The notes under the pieces are model-generated. The model saw only the letters and a program-made list of their open reading frames with translations, had not been told where the DNA came from and ran no database searches. From Symbiodinium natans (taxonomy: Eukaryota > Sar > Dinophyceae > Suessiales > Symbiodiniaceae): DNA of 47,500 bases. The position numbers and the translations under genes are program-made. The DNA lies in the NCBI GenBank assembly GCA_905221605.1, contig CAJNDS010000608.1:20001-67500 (forward strand), written 5' to 3'. Shown in pieces: positions 19,634 through 29,215 of the stretch. The stretch's first letter is position 1; each line of letters opens with the position of its first letter.

Positions 19634-19756
19634 CTAAACCCTAAACCCTAAACCCTAAACCCTAAACCCTAAACCCTAAACCCTAAACCCTCAACCTGCT
19701 ACCTGCTACCTGCTAAACCCGTAAGCCCCTTGACCCTGAAGGGATGCTGCGGGTAA

Positions 19757-20295
19757 GATACGGGACGGGACGGGACGGGACCTGACGGGACCTGACGGGA
19801 CCTGACCGGACGGGACGGGACCGGACGGGACGGGACCTGACGGGACGGGACGGCACGGCACGGGACGGCACCGGACGGGACGGGACGGGACGGGACGGCG
19901 GGGGGACGGGACGGACGGGACCGCGGGGGACGGGACGGACGGGGGACGGGACGGACGGGACGGCGGGGGATGGGACGGACGGACGGTGGGGGACGGGACG
20001 GGACGGCGGGGGGACCGGACGGGCGGGCAGTGGGGGACGGGACGGGCGGGACGGCGGGACCGGACGGCGGGGGACGGGCGGGACGGGTCGGTGGGGGACG
20101 GGCGGGACGGGACGGCGGGGGACGGGACGGGACGGCGGGGGACGGGACGGGAGGGGGACGGGAGGGGGACGGCACGGTGACGGGACGGGACAAAACGAGA
20201 ACGGGAGGGGACCGAGACGGGGACCGGGACCGGGACCGGGACCGGGACCGGGACCGGGACCGGGGACGGACGGGACGGGACGGCGGGGGGACGGG
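19757..20295. repeat. GGGAC minisatellite
   Basis: Dense GACGG/GGGAC units in patterns of 5, 10 and about 17-30 bp, ending in (GGGACC)n at 20217-20263. Long ORFs here, such as the Pro/Arg-rich minus reading, are repeat artefacts. Confidence 0.9.
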
Positions 20296-20309
20296 TTTAG
20301 GGGGTTAGG

Positions 20310-20800
20310 GTTTATATGCAAAAAAGACTCACATGCTTTGAAGCAAGCTTGCACTGCTCAAAACAAGCGCGGGGCTGGTGGGGGGGGAACAGCCCCCCCA
20401 TTCCCAGTTGCAAACGCAATGATCGCATGATGGGTTGGAAGAAGATCCATCTGATTTGAAGAACGCTTGCACGGCTTAAAAAAGCGAGGGGTTTGGGGGG
20501 GGGCGCAGCAATGATCGCATGATGGTTTTAAAGACATCATATGATTTGAATCAAGCTTGCACGGCTTGACAAAGCCGGGGGGTTGGAAGGGGCGCAGCCC
20601 TCCCCCCCCCCCCCCCCATTTGCAGCACAATGATCGCACGATGGGTTAAAAGGCTTCATATGCTTTGGGGCAAGCCTGCACGGCTTACACAGGTGGGGGG
20701 GGTTGGGGGGGGGGCGCAGCGCCCCCTATTTGCAAACGCCATGATCACATGATGGGTTAGAAAAGACTCATCTGATTTGAAGCAAGCTTGCACGGGTATC
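20310..20800. repeat. ~115-bp satellite, about four monomers
   Basis: Units of GCAAGCTTGCACGGCTT, a G-run with GCGCAGC, then CCCCATTTGCAAACGCAATG and ATCGCATGATGGGTT. Same family as the array at 35.24-37.11 kb. Confidence 0.85.
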
Positions 20801-20839
20801 GATGGTCTTCCTACAAAGGTTCCAGAGTTTGAGATGCTT

Positions 20840-21065
20840 GGCCAAAAGGTTTTCCGATGCTGGGCGGACGGTTTTTCGATGCTGGGCGGCAGGTTTTCGA
20901 TGCTTGGCAGAAGGGTTTTTCGTTGCTCGCTGGAAGGGGATGGTTGCCGCCGGACCTGGATCGATGCTGGTGGGCCGTTTACGTTGTTATCTTTCGTTGT
21001 TATGAGACATCTTTCGTTGTCCGCCGGTAGTTTTTCGTTGCTCGCCGGTACCCACCCTGAAAAGC
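20840..21065 (+). repeat. ~23-bp tandem repeat
   Basis: Degenerate GGTTTTTCGATGCTGGGCGG / TCTTTCGTTGTCCGCCGGTA units, about eight copies with a spacer at 20937-20985. ORFs over it are fortuitous. Confidence 0.7.
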
Positions 21066-21139
21066 GTGCAAGGATTCGGTTTCGGGTTTCGGCAGTTCTG
21101 CACTTCACAACAGCAGAAATTGAAGAACATGCCAAACTG

Positions 21140-21590
21140 TAGCCCAAAATGATTTAAGGCACAGTCCTCGGCTGAGGGATTGTGGCACACTCGGAAACTC
21201 CGAATTTAAGTTAACTAAGGGGTATTGGAGTTATTGGAGGTATTGCAATTTCTGGGTCAGCGGAGAACAACCAGGGTCCGCGCCTTCCGCACAGAGGTTT
21301 CCTGCGGCAACTTCATAAGAACAAAGCCGCGAGAATGAATACTTTGGTTTAGGGTTTACCGTTTGGGAAGGGGCTCGGGAAGAGGGTTCAGTTGTCGAGG
21401 TTTGGGGAATAGTGCACAGGCTCAGGCACCAACGAAGAAGAGTTGTCTAGTTCTCGGAAGATGTGGAACATTGAATGTATATTCACAAGACCAAATATCA
21501 AAGACCATTGGGAAAATCGGGACTACTGCGGGCAACATCAGGAAGGACTAGGGAAGAACATGTCATGAATACTGGGGCTATTGTAAGACG
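21140..21590. other. Island 21.14-21.59 kb
   Basis: One short exon candidate at 21272-21301 on the minus strand (ETSVRKARTL, acceptor TTGCCGCAG|, GT donor). The rest is unique sequence with no recognised feature; plus ORF 21363-21551 is open but unrecognised. Confidence 0.2.
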
Positions 21591-21591
21591 G

Positions 21592-21741
21592 TCAGGGATT
21601 TAGAGGCACATCAACTAAGAAATCGCAGACGTTCTGCAAACTTTGCGATGGTTCTTTGTGATTGCGATAGTACACATCCTGCACCACCTCAACAGCAAAG
21701 CTGGCGCCATCTTCCTGCCCCTGAACCATCAAACCTGGATC
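21592..21741 (-). CDS. 50-codon exon, possibly a 3' terminal exon
   Basis: Phase-0 reading after an ideal acceptor (TTTTTGTCAG|): [20 protein letters not shown], then [15 protein letters not shown] and TGA at 21592-21594. The stop may end a gene, or the exon may leave earlier at GAG|GTGGTG. The larger ORF to 22479 is only the CACAGA repeat. No family recognised. Confidence 0.5.
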   Translation of the reverse strand, partial: DPGLMVQGQEDGASFAVEVVQDVYYRNHKEPSQSLQNVCDFLVDVPLNP

Positions 21742-21769
21742 CTGACAAAAACAAAGCCCGAAAGGGAGA

Positions 21770-22216
21770 ACACACACACACACAGACACAGAGACACAGA
21801 GACACAGAGACACAGAGACACAGAGACACAGAGACACAGAGACACAGAGACACAGAGACACAGAGACACAGAGACACAGAGACACAGAGACACCGAGACA
21901 CAGAGACACAGAGACACAGAGACACCGAGACACAGAGACGCAGAGACACAGAGACACAGAGACACAGAGACACAGAGACACAGAGACACAGAGACACAGA
22001 GACACAGAGACACAGAGACACAGAGACACAGAGACACAGAGACACAGAGACATAGAGACACAGAGACACAGAGACACAGACACACAGACACACAGACACA
22101 CAGACACACAGACACACAGAGACACAGAGACGCAGAGACACGCAGAGACACAGAGACACGCAGAGACACACACAGACACACACAGACACACACAGACACA
22201 CACACACACACACAGC

Positions 22217-22306
<90 letters not shown>

Positions 22307-22376
22307 GAGAGAGAGAGAGAGCGACGGAGAGCGACAGAGAGAGAGAGAGAGAGCAACACACACACACACACACAGC

Positions 22377-22414
<38 letters not shown>

Positions 22415-22490
22415 GAGAGAGAGAGCGACGGAGAGCGACAGAGAGAGAGAGAGAGAGAGCAACACACACACACACACACACAGAGACAGA
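21770..22490. repeat. CACAGAGA / CAGA microsatellite
   Basis: About 720 bp: (ACACAGAG)n, then CACACAGA, (CAGA)n, GAGA and CACA stretches; the CAGA-GAGA-CACA order is repeated at 22210-22360 and 22370-22480. All long ORFs are repeat products. Confidence 0.95.
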
Positions 22491-22509
22491 CAGAGGACCA
22501 TACGGTTGT

Positions 22510-23000
22510 AACCCCTGAAGCCTAAACCCTAAATCTCCCGAATCTCTAAACCCATAAGCGCCACAGAGCCTCATTAAACCCCAACCCCTCAAACTGCAAC
22601 GTGGGCCTCCCATACATGCAGATGTGCCATCTGCCTCGAGGTCGGGCAGAGCTTGTTGTTCTAAGGGCTTCAACAGTGCCCGAGTTCACGATGTAACGGA
22701 ACAATGGTTCTCAGAGAGGGCTTCGGATGTAGGATGCGGCCGCATTCCTTATGACAAGGCATACGCCCTAAACCCTACATCCTAAGCCTTGAAACCCTGA
22801 AAGCCTTGAGACGTGGCCCCCTCTCAGCCCTGAGCCGAACTCTACGGACCTGTTGACAGATGTAGTGTTTAGGGTTTGGGGTTTTGGGCTTCGGGTTTAG
22901 GGTTTAAGGTTTAGGGTTTAGGGTTTAGGATTCAGGGTCCTCTCTGATAGGGCTGCCCAGCCTTCTTCTAGAACCCTATATCTCGCCCCAAGACCCCGAA
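22510..23000 (-). other. Weak exon candidates 22.5-23.0 kb
   Basis: 22595-22667 (PLEQQALPDLEADGTSACMG, donor GCA|GTTTGAG) and 22932-22967 (KKAGQPYQRGP then TGA, acceptor GGTTCTAG|). Frames compete. Confidence 0.22.
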
Positions 23001-23145
23001 AGCCTCAAACCCCTGCGACGCAGGTCATTGTAGCAATTAACCCTAAACCCTAAACCCTCAACCCTAAACCCTAAACCCTAAACCCCAAACCCTAAACCCT
23101 AAACCGTCCCCCTTATCCTACCTAGGATTGTAAAGGGCGGTGCGC

Positions 23146-23208
23146 CATCTTGACGTCGCACGGCACGGCGACGATGTTCCCCGTCTGATAAAACCCGGGC
23201 CTCACCAG
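23146..23208 (-). CDS. Putative exon
   Basis: 21 codons, phase 0 at both ends, LVRPGFYQTGNIVAVPCDVK. Acceptor GCCCCAG|, GC donor ATG|GCGCAC; the frame otherwise continues to a TAG at 23122. Confidence 0.4.
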
Positions 23209-23452
23209 CTGGGGCTGCTTAGGGCTTCATAGGGTTTAGGGTTTAGGGTTAAGGTTTAGGGTTGAGGGTTGAGGGTTGAGGGTTTAGGGTTTAGGGTTTA
23301 GGGTTAGGGGTTTAGGGTTTAGGGTTTAGGGTTTAGGGTTTAAGGTTTAGGGTTTAGGGTTAGGGCTTAGGGTTCGAGGTTGAGGGTTTCTTGTGCTTTG
23401 GGCTTTGGGCTTGGGGTGCTGGGCTTCGGGTTTGGGGCATAGGACAAGATAC

Positions 23453-23601
23453 AAACAAGGGGGTGAGACTCTTGTGGCTTCCGCTGAGTAGTGCAAGACG
23501 GCAATGCAGAGTTGGAAGGTCAGGTTTTTTCGTCACAGGGACATCTTCCCAGCAGTTGACGAAGAAACTTCGAGTGTGTAGCACCAGCGCTTCGATGTAA
23601 A
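23453..23601 (-). CDS. Putative exon, about 49 codons
   Basis: 149 nt reading YIEALVLHTRSFFVNCWEDV, then TLHCRLALLSGSHKS. Acceptor GTTTAG| comes from a telomere-like variant; donor TTT|GTATCT. One of the longest clean exon candidates outside gene A; no family recognised. Confidence 0.45.
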
Positions 23602-23972
23602 CTAAACTTTAGACTTTGAACTTTAAACTTCAAACTTTAAACCCTAAACCCTAAACCCCAAACCCTAAACCCTAAACCCCAAACCCCAAACCCTAAACCC
23701 TAACAAGCAACGGCGAGGTGAGGTGTAGGGATCGACCAAGGTGCTAGCCTGCCCCAACAAAAGGGTTTCAGGGTTCAGAGTTTCGGGTTACGGGTTTAGG
23801 GCTTGGGGTTTCGGATTTCGGGTTTAGGGACTTACCATGATGAACCCCGACCGTTCCCAATGGTGCCATCAGGGATGTGGTTGGCTGCTCGCTGAGCAGG
23901 ATTCCTCACAAAGCACGCGACGGCCAAAGCAAACCCCTGTCAGGTCATCCCATTGATAGACCGCCTGGCAAC

Positions 23973-24099
23973 CATGACCCACAACAGTGAGTTCGCGCCA
24001 TCATCCCCGATTGTCAGGCGCCCAACTACCGTGCACACTTCGCCATGCCTCAGTGACACGTAGGAGCGGGGCTCCAAGGCCAGACTGTGTGAAAGCGCT
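23973..24099 (-). CDS. Putative exon next to a 101-bp inverted-repeat element
   Basis: 127 nt; best frame ALSHSLALEPRSYVSLRHGE then CTVVGRLTIGDDGANSLLWV. A second frame (SAFTQSGLGAPLLRV) is also open for 33 codons and fits phase better with the exon at 24211, so the frame is unsettled. Acceptor CACGCAG|, donor ATG|GTTGCC. A further exon may lie at 23845-23965 on the same strand, with donor ATG|GTAAGT near 23837. Confidence 0.4.
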
Positions 24100-24112
24100 C
24101 TGCGTGACCCAG

Positions 24113-24213
24113 AAACTCCAAAACCCCTTAATTAGGGAATATACCTTAAATCATATTTGGGTTCCTATCATAAGGTAAGGGAGATTCCTTAGTTAAGGGG
24201 TTTTGGAGTCTTT
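24113..24213. mobile_element. 101-bp inverted-repeat element (possible introner)
   Basis: Ends AACTCCAAAACCCCTTAA and, inverted, TTAAGGGGTTTTGGAGTC; about 26 bp of near-perfect terminal inverted repeat. It fills almost all the space between exon candidates at 23973-24099 and 24211-24291. Confidence 0.65.
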
Positions 24214-24291
24214 GACATGATAGTACACCACGCAGGTCTCGGTCGCAAAAGATGGGGCGACAGTGTCGTCCGTTGGCAGCAGAATACCAAG
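24211..24291 (-). CDS. Putative exon
   Basis: 27 codons LGILLPTDDTVAPSFATETC then VVYYHVK. Acceptor TTTTGTTAG|. The 3' edge coincides with the terminus of the inverted-repeat element at 24113-24213 (AAA|GACTCC), so the intron to the next exon is nearly all element. Confidence 0.4.
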
Positions 24292-24501
24292 CTAACAAAA
24301 CATATTCTGGTAGTTGGGGCGCCATGCCATTGAATTTTGCCTGAATCCCAATTTACCAAAACCAAATCAACGGTTAGATGTACCCTAAACCCTCTGAACC
24401 CCAAGCCCTAAACCCTAGACCATAAACCCCCATACCCTAAACCCCAAACCCTGAACCCCTACACAAGCCCAAGTTGAAGGCTTAAACCGGGGTGCAGGCA
24501 C

Positions 24502-24545
24502 CTGATCAAACCAGACGAGGGCGTTCGGGGCTACGGTTCTTGGAG
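24502..24545 (-). CDS. Putative exon
   Basis: 44 nt reading PRTVAPNALVWFDQ between ACCCACAG| and CAG|GTGCCTG. Both sites are canonical; short length limits certainty. Confidence 0.3.
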
Positions 24546-24682
24546 CTGTGGGTTTGGGGCTTAGGGGCTAGGGGCTAGGGGCTTAGGGCTCAGGGCTCAG
24601 GGCTCAGGGCTCATTCGGGCTTAGGGCTTGGGGCTTATTTGGGCTTCGGGCTTCGGGCTTCAGGCTTAGGGCTTAGGGCTTC

Positions 24683-24796
24683 CGATTTTTGGAAAATCGT
24701 TCCAGCCAAGTGTCAGGGCCAGAGGTTGCACGTGCTGGGCGGTGTCATTCAAGAGGCCGCCCGGACATGACAGTCCGCGGTAGTTGCCTTTGCACC
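24683..24796 (-). CDS. Cysteine-containing exon with telomeric acceptor
   Basis: 114 nt reading CKGNYRGLSCPGGLLNDTAQ then LALTLGWNDFPKIG. The acceptor is the telomeric unit TTTAG|GG. GA donor ATCG|GAAGCC. The GLSCPGG string resembles GLxCPxG segments in dinoflagellate cysteine-rich receptors. Confidence 0.4.
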
Positions 24797-25023
24797 CTAA
24801 ACCCTAAACCCTGAACTCAAAACCCTGAACTCTAAACCCTAAACCCTAAACCCTAAGCCTAAACCTTAAAACCGCGAAAGCTTCGACAGAAACTTGACCT
24901 GAATAGGCATTTCTTCTACGGTCCCCTGTAGAACGAGTCCTCAGATTCTATTCTTGTTTGGGTCCTGATTACAAGGGCGCCGTCTTCTGGAGGGTCCCAA
25001 AAGGGGACCCTCACTTAGAGAAC

Positions 25024-25092
25024 TCGCCGCAAGCAAGCGGCGAGGATGCAAAAGATGGGGTGAGCTCACAGAATTGAAGGTCCCTCGTGGAG
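25024..25092 (-). CDS. Putative exon
   Basis: 69 nt reading STRDLQFCELTPSFASSPLA. Acceptor CCTACAAG|; donor GCGA|GTTCTC is the edge of a short element with inverted ends (24940-25024). Confidence 0.3.
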
Positions 25093-25159
25093 CTTGTAGG
25101 CTGTATCGTACAATAAAAGCCTACCCTAAACCCTAAACCCTAGACCGGTTTAGGGTGAA

Positions 25160-25240
25160 CTGTACCTGGGGAGCTCGGCTGGAGGACGGGGGGACGCGAG
25201 CGCTCCTGCATGGTGACTCACAGCTTCGGGCTCTTCGGTG
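25160..25240 (-). other. Weak exon candidate 25166-25236
   Basis: A good donor CAG|GTACAG at 25165. Two frames are open: EPEAVSHHAGALASPRPPAE and MQERSRPPVLQPSSP. The CATGCAGGAGC string resembles the exon at 3682-3746. Confidence 0.25.
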
Positions 25241-25385
25241 GAAACCTTCGGGTTTAGGACTTTGGGGCTTTGGGGTTTGGGGGTTTAGGGCTGTTTAGGG
25301 TTTAGGGTTTAGGAGTTTAGGGTTTAGGGTTTAGGGCGTAGGGTTAAGAGTTTCGGGTTTCGGGTTTAGGGTTTAGGGTCGAGGC

Positions 25386-25470
25386 CCAGCGGCATGCCAG
25401 GCATATCTCAAGCAGGCTCTCGTTCGCCTCCGTCATCTCGACCGCCTCGTGTGGGACAGGCTCTCTCCTA
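25386..25470 (-). CDS. Putative exon
   Basis: 85 nt reading REPVPHEAVEMTEANESLLE then ICLACRW. Acceptor AACCTCAG|, lying in a copy of the GGTTCATG short element; GC donor TGG|GCCTCG. Confidence 0.35.
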
Positions 25471-25504
25471 CTGAGGTTCATGGGTACATGGGTTCATCGG
25501 TACT

Positions 25505-25856
25505 TATGAGTAGGGTGTAGGGTTCAGGGTTCAGGGTTCAGGGTTCAGGGTTCAGGGTTCAGGGTTCAGGGTTTAGGGTTTAGGGTTTAGGGTTTAGGGT
25601 TTAGGGTTTAGGGTTTAGGGTTTAGGGTTTAGGGTTTAGGGTTTAGGGTTTAGGGTTTAGGGTTTAGGGTTTAGGGTTTAGGGTTTAGGGTTTAGGGTTA
25701 GTGTTTAGGGTTTAGGGTTTAGGGTTTAGGGTTTAGGGTTTAGGGTTTAGGGTTTAGGGTTTAGGGTTTAGGGTTTAGGGTTTAGGGTTTAGGGTTTAGG
25801 GTTTAGGGTTTAGGGTTTAGGGTTTAGGGGTTAGGGGTTAGGGGTTAGGGTTTAGG
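25505..25856 (+). repeat. Longest telomeric array
   Basis: About 48 units: 8 TTCAGGG, then about 38 TTTAGGG with one TTAGTG break, ending in TTAGGGG units. It borders GGTTCATG/TACTTATAAGTA element sequence on both sides. Confidence 0.95.
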
Positions 25857-25966
25857 GTACTTATAAGTAGGGTTATACGTACCCTAAGTAAGGCAAGAAC
25901 CAGAATTACCCCACTGATAACTGACAGCTCAGTCGCCGATCAGTGGCACGTCAGCAGCACTCTGAC

Positions 25967-26063
25967 TTTCGCGGGTCCCAAAACACAAGGTTGAAATGCC
26001 CAGGAAGCCACAGATCGCACACCCCACGGTGCCCTACTGCGGCCCCGAAGTAGATCTTGCACT
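25967..26063 (-). CDS. Putative exon
   Basis: 97 nt reading CKIYFGAAVGHRGVCDLWLP then GHFNLVFWDPR. Acceptor GTTTAG| (telomere-type), donor AAA|GTCAGAG. Confidence 0.4.
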
Positions 26064-26128
26064 CTAAACCTGAACATCTACACCCTCTCGGCCTAACACC
26101 CCAAGCCAAAAAAGACTCTCAAAACAAC

Positions 26129-26218
26129 AATCGAGCAACCAACTCCATTCAGCCAAGCTGCGTGGTAACCCTGCTGGCAGAAGCAATCTTGCACTGAGGT
26201 CGCGCCGGGCAGGCTGTC
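26129..26218 (-). CDS. Exon with GATS-DCxC-GY cysteine-rich module
   Basis: 30 codons, phase 0 at both ends: GATSVQDCFCQQGYHAAWLN then GVGC. The GA(T/A)SxxxCxCxxGY pattern is the linker between GCC2/GCC3-type modules. The same pattern occurs in the exon at 33742-33798 (GAASIQECIC). Acceptor ATCCACAG|, donor ATT|GTTGTT. Confidence 0.5.
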
Positions 26219-26494
26219 CTGTGGATTGTTAAACCTACGAATACTTGGCTGCACTTAGTAGGGCAGCTATAAATAAAAACTTTTCGCTGCCTTCTTAGGA
26301 AACCCAATAATTAAACCCAAAAAGGCTAAGGATCTAAAGTTACAGTAACGCACCACAAAGAATACAACCCAAGCTGCTAAGGGGAAGGGCCGGTTTAGGG
26401 TTCAGGGTTTAGGGCTTGGAGTTCGCGTTACGTCCCAGATCCAAATTACAATCCGAAGCCTGAGCCTACCAACAACAGCTCACACTCAGGGTGA

Positions 26495-26684
26495 GGGTTT
26501 AGGGTTTAGGGTTTAGGGTTTAGGGTTTAGGGTTTAGGGTTTAGGGTTTAGGGTTTAGGGTTTAGGGTTTAGGGTTTAGGGTTTGGGTTTTAGGTTTAGG
26601 GTTTAGGGTTTAGGGTTTAGGGTTTAGGGTTTAGGGTTTAGGGTTTAGGGTTTAGGGTTTAGGGTTTAGGGTTTAGGGTTTAGG
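26495..26684 (+). repeat. (TTTAGGG)n array
   Basis: About 27 units with one TTTGGGT/TTTAGG break at 26583. Confidence 0.95.
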
Positions 26685-26686
26685 GC

Positions 26687-26794
26687 TATACTCGACCGAC
26701 CTCCTGCGGAAAAGGGAGGTTTTTCGGGCCTTTACTTTGGGGGTGTAGTTCGGGTCGGGGCAGAAAGGTGTCCTAGAAAGGTCCGTGAAGCAAC
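26687..26794 (-). CDS. Putative exon
   Basis: 108 nt reading CFTDLSRTPFCPDPNYTPKV then KARKTSLFRRRSVEYS. Acceptor GGTTTAAG|, GC donor at 26686 just before the TTTAGGG array of 26495-26684. Confidence 0.35.
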
Positions 26795-26882
26795 CTTAAA
26801 CCCTCTAGACCCTCAAGCCTAAAACCTTGAAACGGGTTTTTTGGGTTCAGGATTTAGGGCTAGAGGGCTTGGGGGCTGAAAC

Positions 26883-26954
26883 CCAGAAACAGCCAGGGCG
26901 CTGAGTTTGCGGGGCAGTTGAGCCCACCTTGGCAAGAATCAAACACGCTTCCTC
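26883..26954 (-). CDS. Cysteine-rich exon
   Basis: 72 nt; frame VFDSCQGGLNCPANSAPWLF matches the CxxGLxCPxxS pattern of cysteine-rich receptor modules. A second open frame (EEACLILAKV) exists. Acceptor GGTCCCAG|, donor TGG|GTTTCAG. Confidence 0.4.
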
Positions 26955-27241
26955 CTGGGACCCTCTGGGTCCCTAACTGCGGTTTAGGGTCTAGGGTTTT
27001 AGGGTTTCAGGGTTTAGGGTTTCGGGTTTAGGGTTTAGGGCTTCGGGCTTAGGGTTTAGGGTTTAGGGTTTGGGGCCTAGACCTACACGCTAAAGAAGAA
27101 ACCTACAACCCCTTGAACCCGAAAGCGTTAAAGCTTCTTTAAACATTGAATCCAAACCCTAAACCCTAAACCCTAAACCCTAAGCCCTAAATCCTAAACC
27201 CTAGTTTGGGTGAGTTGCCCGGGCCGTCGAGCCCTGAAAAC

Positions 27242-27311
27242 CTGAAGCAGGCGAAGGGGCAGAGTTCGTCTCCCACATTGGGCTTGTAGCGGCCGCTTGG
27301 GCAGGGGGCGC
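27242..27311 (-). CDS. Exon with GCC2/GCC3 (ephrin-receptor-like) module
   Basis: 70 nt reading APCPSGRYKPNVGDELC then PFACF. It matches the CPxGxYKxxxGxxxCxxC core of GCC2/GCC3 modules. Acceptor AATCTCAG|, donor CAG|GTTTTC. Telomeric TTTAGGG follows at once on the 5' side. Confidence 0.55.
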
Positions 27312-27664
27312 CTGAGATTGAGGTTTAGGGTTTAGGGTTTAGGGTTTAGGGTTTAGGGTTCAGGGTTCAGGGTTTAGGGTTTAGGGTTTAGGGTTTAGGG
27401 TTTAGGGATTAGGGTTTAGGGTTTAGGGTTTGGGGTTTGGGGTTTAGGGTTTAGGGTTTAGGGAAATCCTAAACCCAAAACTCTACACCAACTTTGGGTC
27501 TTTTCTAGGCCGAGGGCTGCACAATCTCGGGACCTGCCCTGGACTCAAAACTTTAGGTCAGGGTTTAGGGTTTAGGGTTTCCGGCCCCCACCCCTTCCCA
27601 TCAAGCTCCGGGAGTAAACCCCTGAACCGCACACCCAAACCACCAAACTGCAAACACCTGTTCT

Positions 27665-28190
27665 CCTGCAGGGTCGGCGGCTTGAGCCGGAGGCTCTTGG
27701 CGGGGGGCCGTTACAGGGTCTATGGTTCGGCAGCTGGGGGCCGTGACAGGATCACCCTGATGGGCCGGTCATATCCCAAAGGATGGGGATGATCCCCAAA
27801 GATAGTTGGGGTGAGCACTGGGCCCTTCCGCCCCGCCCAGGCGCGCATCATGAGCATCAGCGGCCCCGGCCCTGGCGCCCGGGGCGCGAGATGCCCTAAA
27901 AAAAACCCACACATGCCCACCCATACACACACACACATATACACATATACACATATACACATTTACACATATACACATATACACATATACACATATACAC
28001 ATATACACATACACACATATACACATACACACACACACACACACCCTAGATCCCCAAAAGACCCAATATAACAAAATAATTTGCGATCACCCTAAAGCCA
28101 AAAACAAAACATGTAAAAACATGACCCCAAAAATGTCTCTACCCAAAATACCCTAGAAATCAAGCGCACACACACAGAACCCTAAATTCC
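27665..28190. repeat. Composite repeat with CACATATA tract
   Basis: Shares strings with 14.4-16.0 kb (27671-27698; GCGCATCATGAGCATCAG at 27842), then (ACACAT/ATACAC)n at 27920-28045 and AT-rich unique sequence to 28190. No gene seen. Confidence 0.6.
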
Positions 28191-28342
28191 AAAACTACGC
28201 TCACGTCTGCCAACGATTTCGGGGAGCGGCCGCTGATTCGCCGCTAGGCGTCTTCGATTTAGGATTTCGGGTTTCGGGCTCAGGGTTTAGGATTCAGGGT
28301 TTAGGACTTAGGGTGTGGGTGCCCTGTACGGGAACCCTACCC

Positions 28343-28424
28343 TAAACCCTAAACCCTAAACACTAAACCCTAAACCCTAAACCCTAAACCCTAAACCCTA
28401 AACCCTAAACCCTAAACCCTAAAC
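28343..28424 (-). repeat. (CCCTAAA)n array
   Basis: About 11 units, ending exactly at the predicted donor of the exon 28425-28499. Confidence 0.95.
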
Positions 28425-28499
28425 CTGCTGAATCTGCAAGGGCAGGACAGGTGAAGACGCCCCCGTCGCTGGCGAGCTGGTGGCCAGGCATGCAGACAC
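28425..28499 (-). CDS. Cysteine-rich exon with telomeric donor
   Basis: 75 nt; frame GVCMPGHQLASDGGVFTCPA shows CxPGxx...GxxxCP spacing. A second frame (VSACLATSSPATG) is open too. Donor is CAG|GTTTAGGG, made by the telomeric array; acceptor ACGTGAAG|. Confidence 0.4.
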
Positions 28500-28515
28500 C
28501 TTCACGTCACGTAAA

Positions 28516-28838
28516 GGGTTTAGGGTTTAGGGTTTAGGGTTTAGGGTTTAGGGTTTAGGGTTTAGGGTTTAGGGTTTAGGGTTTAGGGTTTAGGGTTTAG
28601 GGTTTAGGGTTTAGGCTTTAGGCTTTAGGCTTTAGGCTTTAGGCTTTAGGGTTTAGGGTTTAGGGTTTAGGGTTTAGAATTTAGGGCTTAGGGTTTAGGG
28701 CTTAGGGCTTAGGGTTTAGGGCTTAGGGTTTAGAGTTTAGGGTTTAGGTTTTAGGGTTTAGGGTTTAGGGTTTTGGGTTTTGGGTTTTGGGTTTTGGGTT
28801 TTGGGTTTAGGGTTTAGGGTTTAGGGTTTAGGGTTTAG
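28516..28838 (+). repeat. TTTAGGG array with TTTAGGC and TTTTGGG blocks
   Basis: TTTAGGG at 28516-28612, five TTTAGGC at 28611-28646, then GCTTAGG and five TTTTGGG units at 28777-28805. Confidence 0.95.
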
Positions 28839-28922
28839 TTCTTAGTAGGGAATGAGGGATTGAGGGCCTACATATACCCTTTAAGGGACTAGGGCTTTTT
28901 AACGTCAAAAAACCCTAAATCG

Positions 28923-29005
28923 CTCTTAGTGGGGAATGAGGGAATGAGGGCCTATGTATACCCTTTAAGGGATTATGCTGACTTCCCTCATTCTTTACTA
29001 AGAAC
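28923..29005. mobile_element. 83-bp inverted-repeat element, TTCTTAGTA...GGGAATGAGGGA family
   Basis: Ends CTCTTAGTGGGGAATGAGGG and, inverted, TTCCCTCATTCTTTACTAAG; internal palindrome CCCTTTAAGGG. A half copy precedes it (28839-28905). Relatives: 11813-11912, 2100-2170, 29940-30012, 44249-44263. Confidence 0.65.
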
Positions 29006-29009
29006 CAGC

Positions 29010-29093
29010 CAGAAAGAGCTGCCACAGGGGCTAGTTGAAGGTTCTTGGTTACTTGTAAGTAAATTGCCAGTGCCCTAAATAGCTGCGCCACTT
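29010..29093 (-). CDS. Putative exon flanked by two short elements
   Basis: 84 nt reading EVAQLFRALAIYLQVTKNLQ then LAPVAALS. Its acceptor GGGGTCAG| adjoins an AAGTACC/GGTTCATG element and its GC donor (CTG|GCTGGTT) adjoins the CTTAGTA element at 28923-29005. Confidence 0.4.
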
Positions 29094-29150
29094 CTGACCC
29101 CACTTATAAGTCTTCATGAACCTCCAAGTAGGGTGTAGGGTTTCGAGAGC

Positions 29151-29215
29151 CTCTGAAGTTTAGGCAGGCCTGCTGCAATATATCCTACAGCTGTGAAGTC
29201 TCCAGGTCCCAGGGA
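29151..29215 (-). CDS. Putative exon
   Basis: 65 nt reading SLGPGDFTAVGYIAAGLPKL. Acceptor TACACTAG|, GC donor AGAG|GCTCTC. Confidence 0.3.

Noticed and set aside
19699-20354. Pro/Arg-rich and Gly/Arg-rich ORFs
   Set aside because: Direct translation of the GGGAC minisatellite.
21592-22673. Long ORFs (270-314 aa) on both strands
   Set aside because: CACAGA/CAGA repeats stay open in all frames; only the 21592-21741 part is unique sequence.
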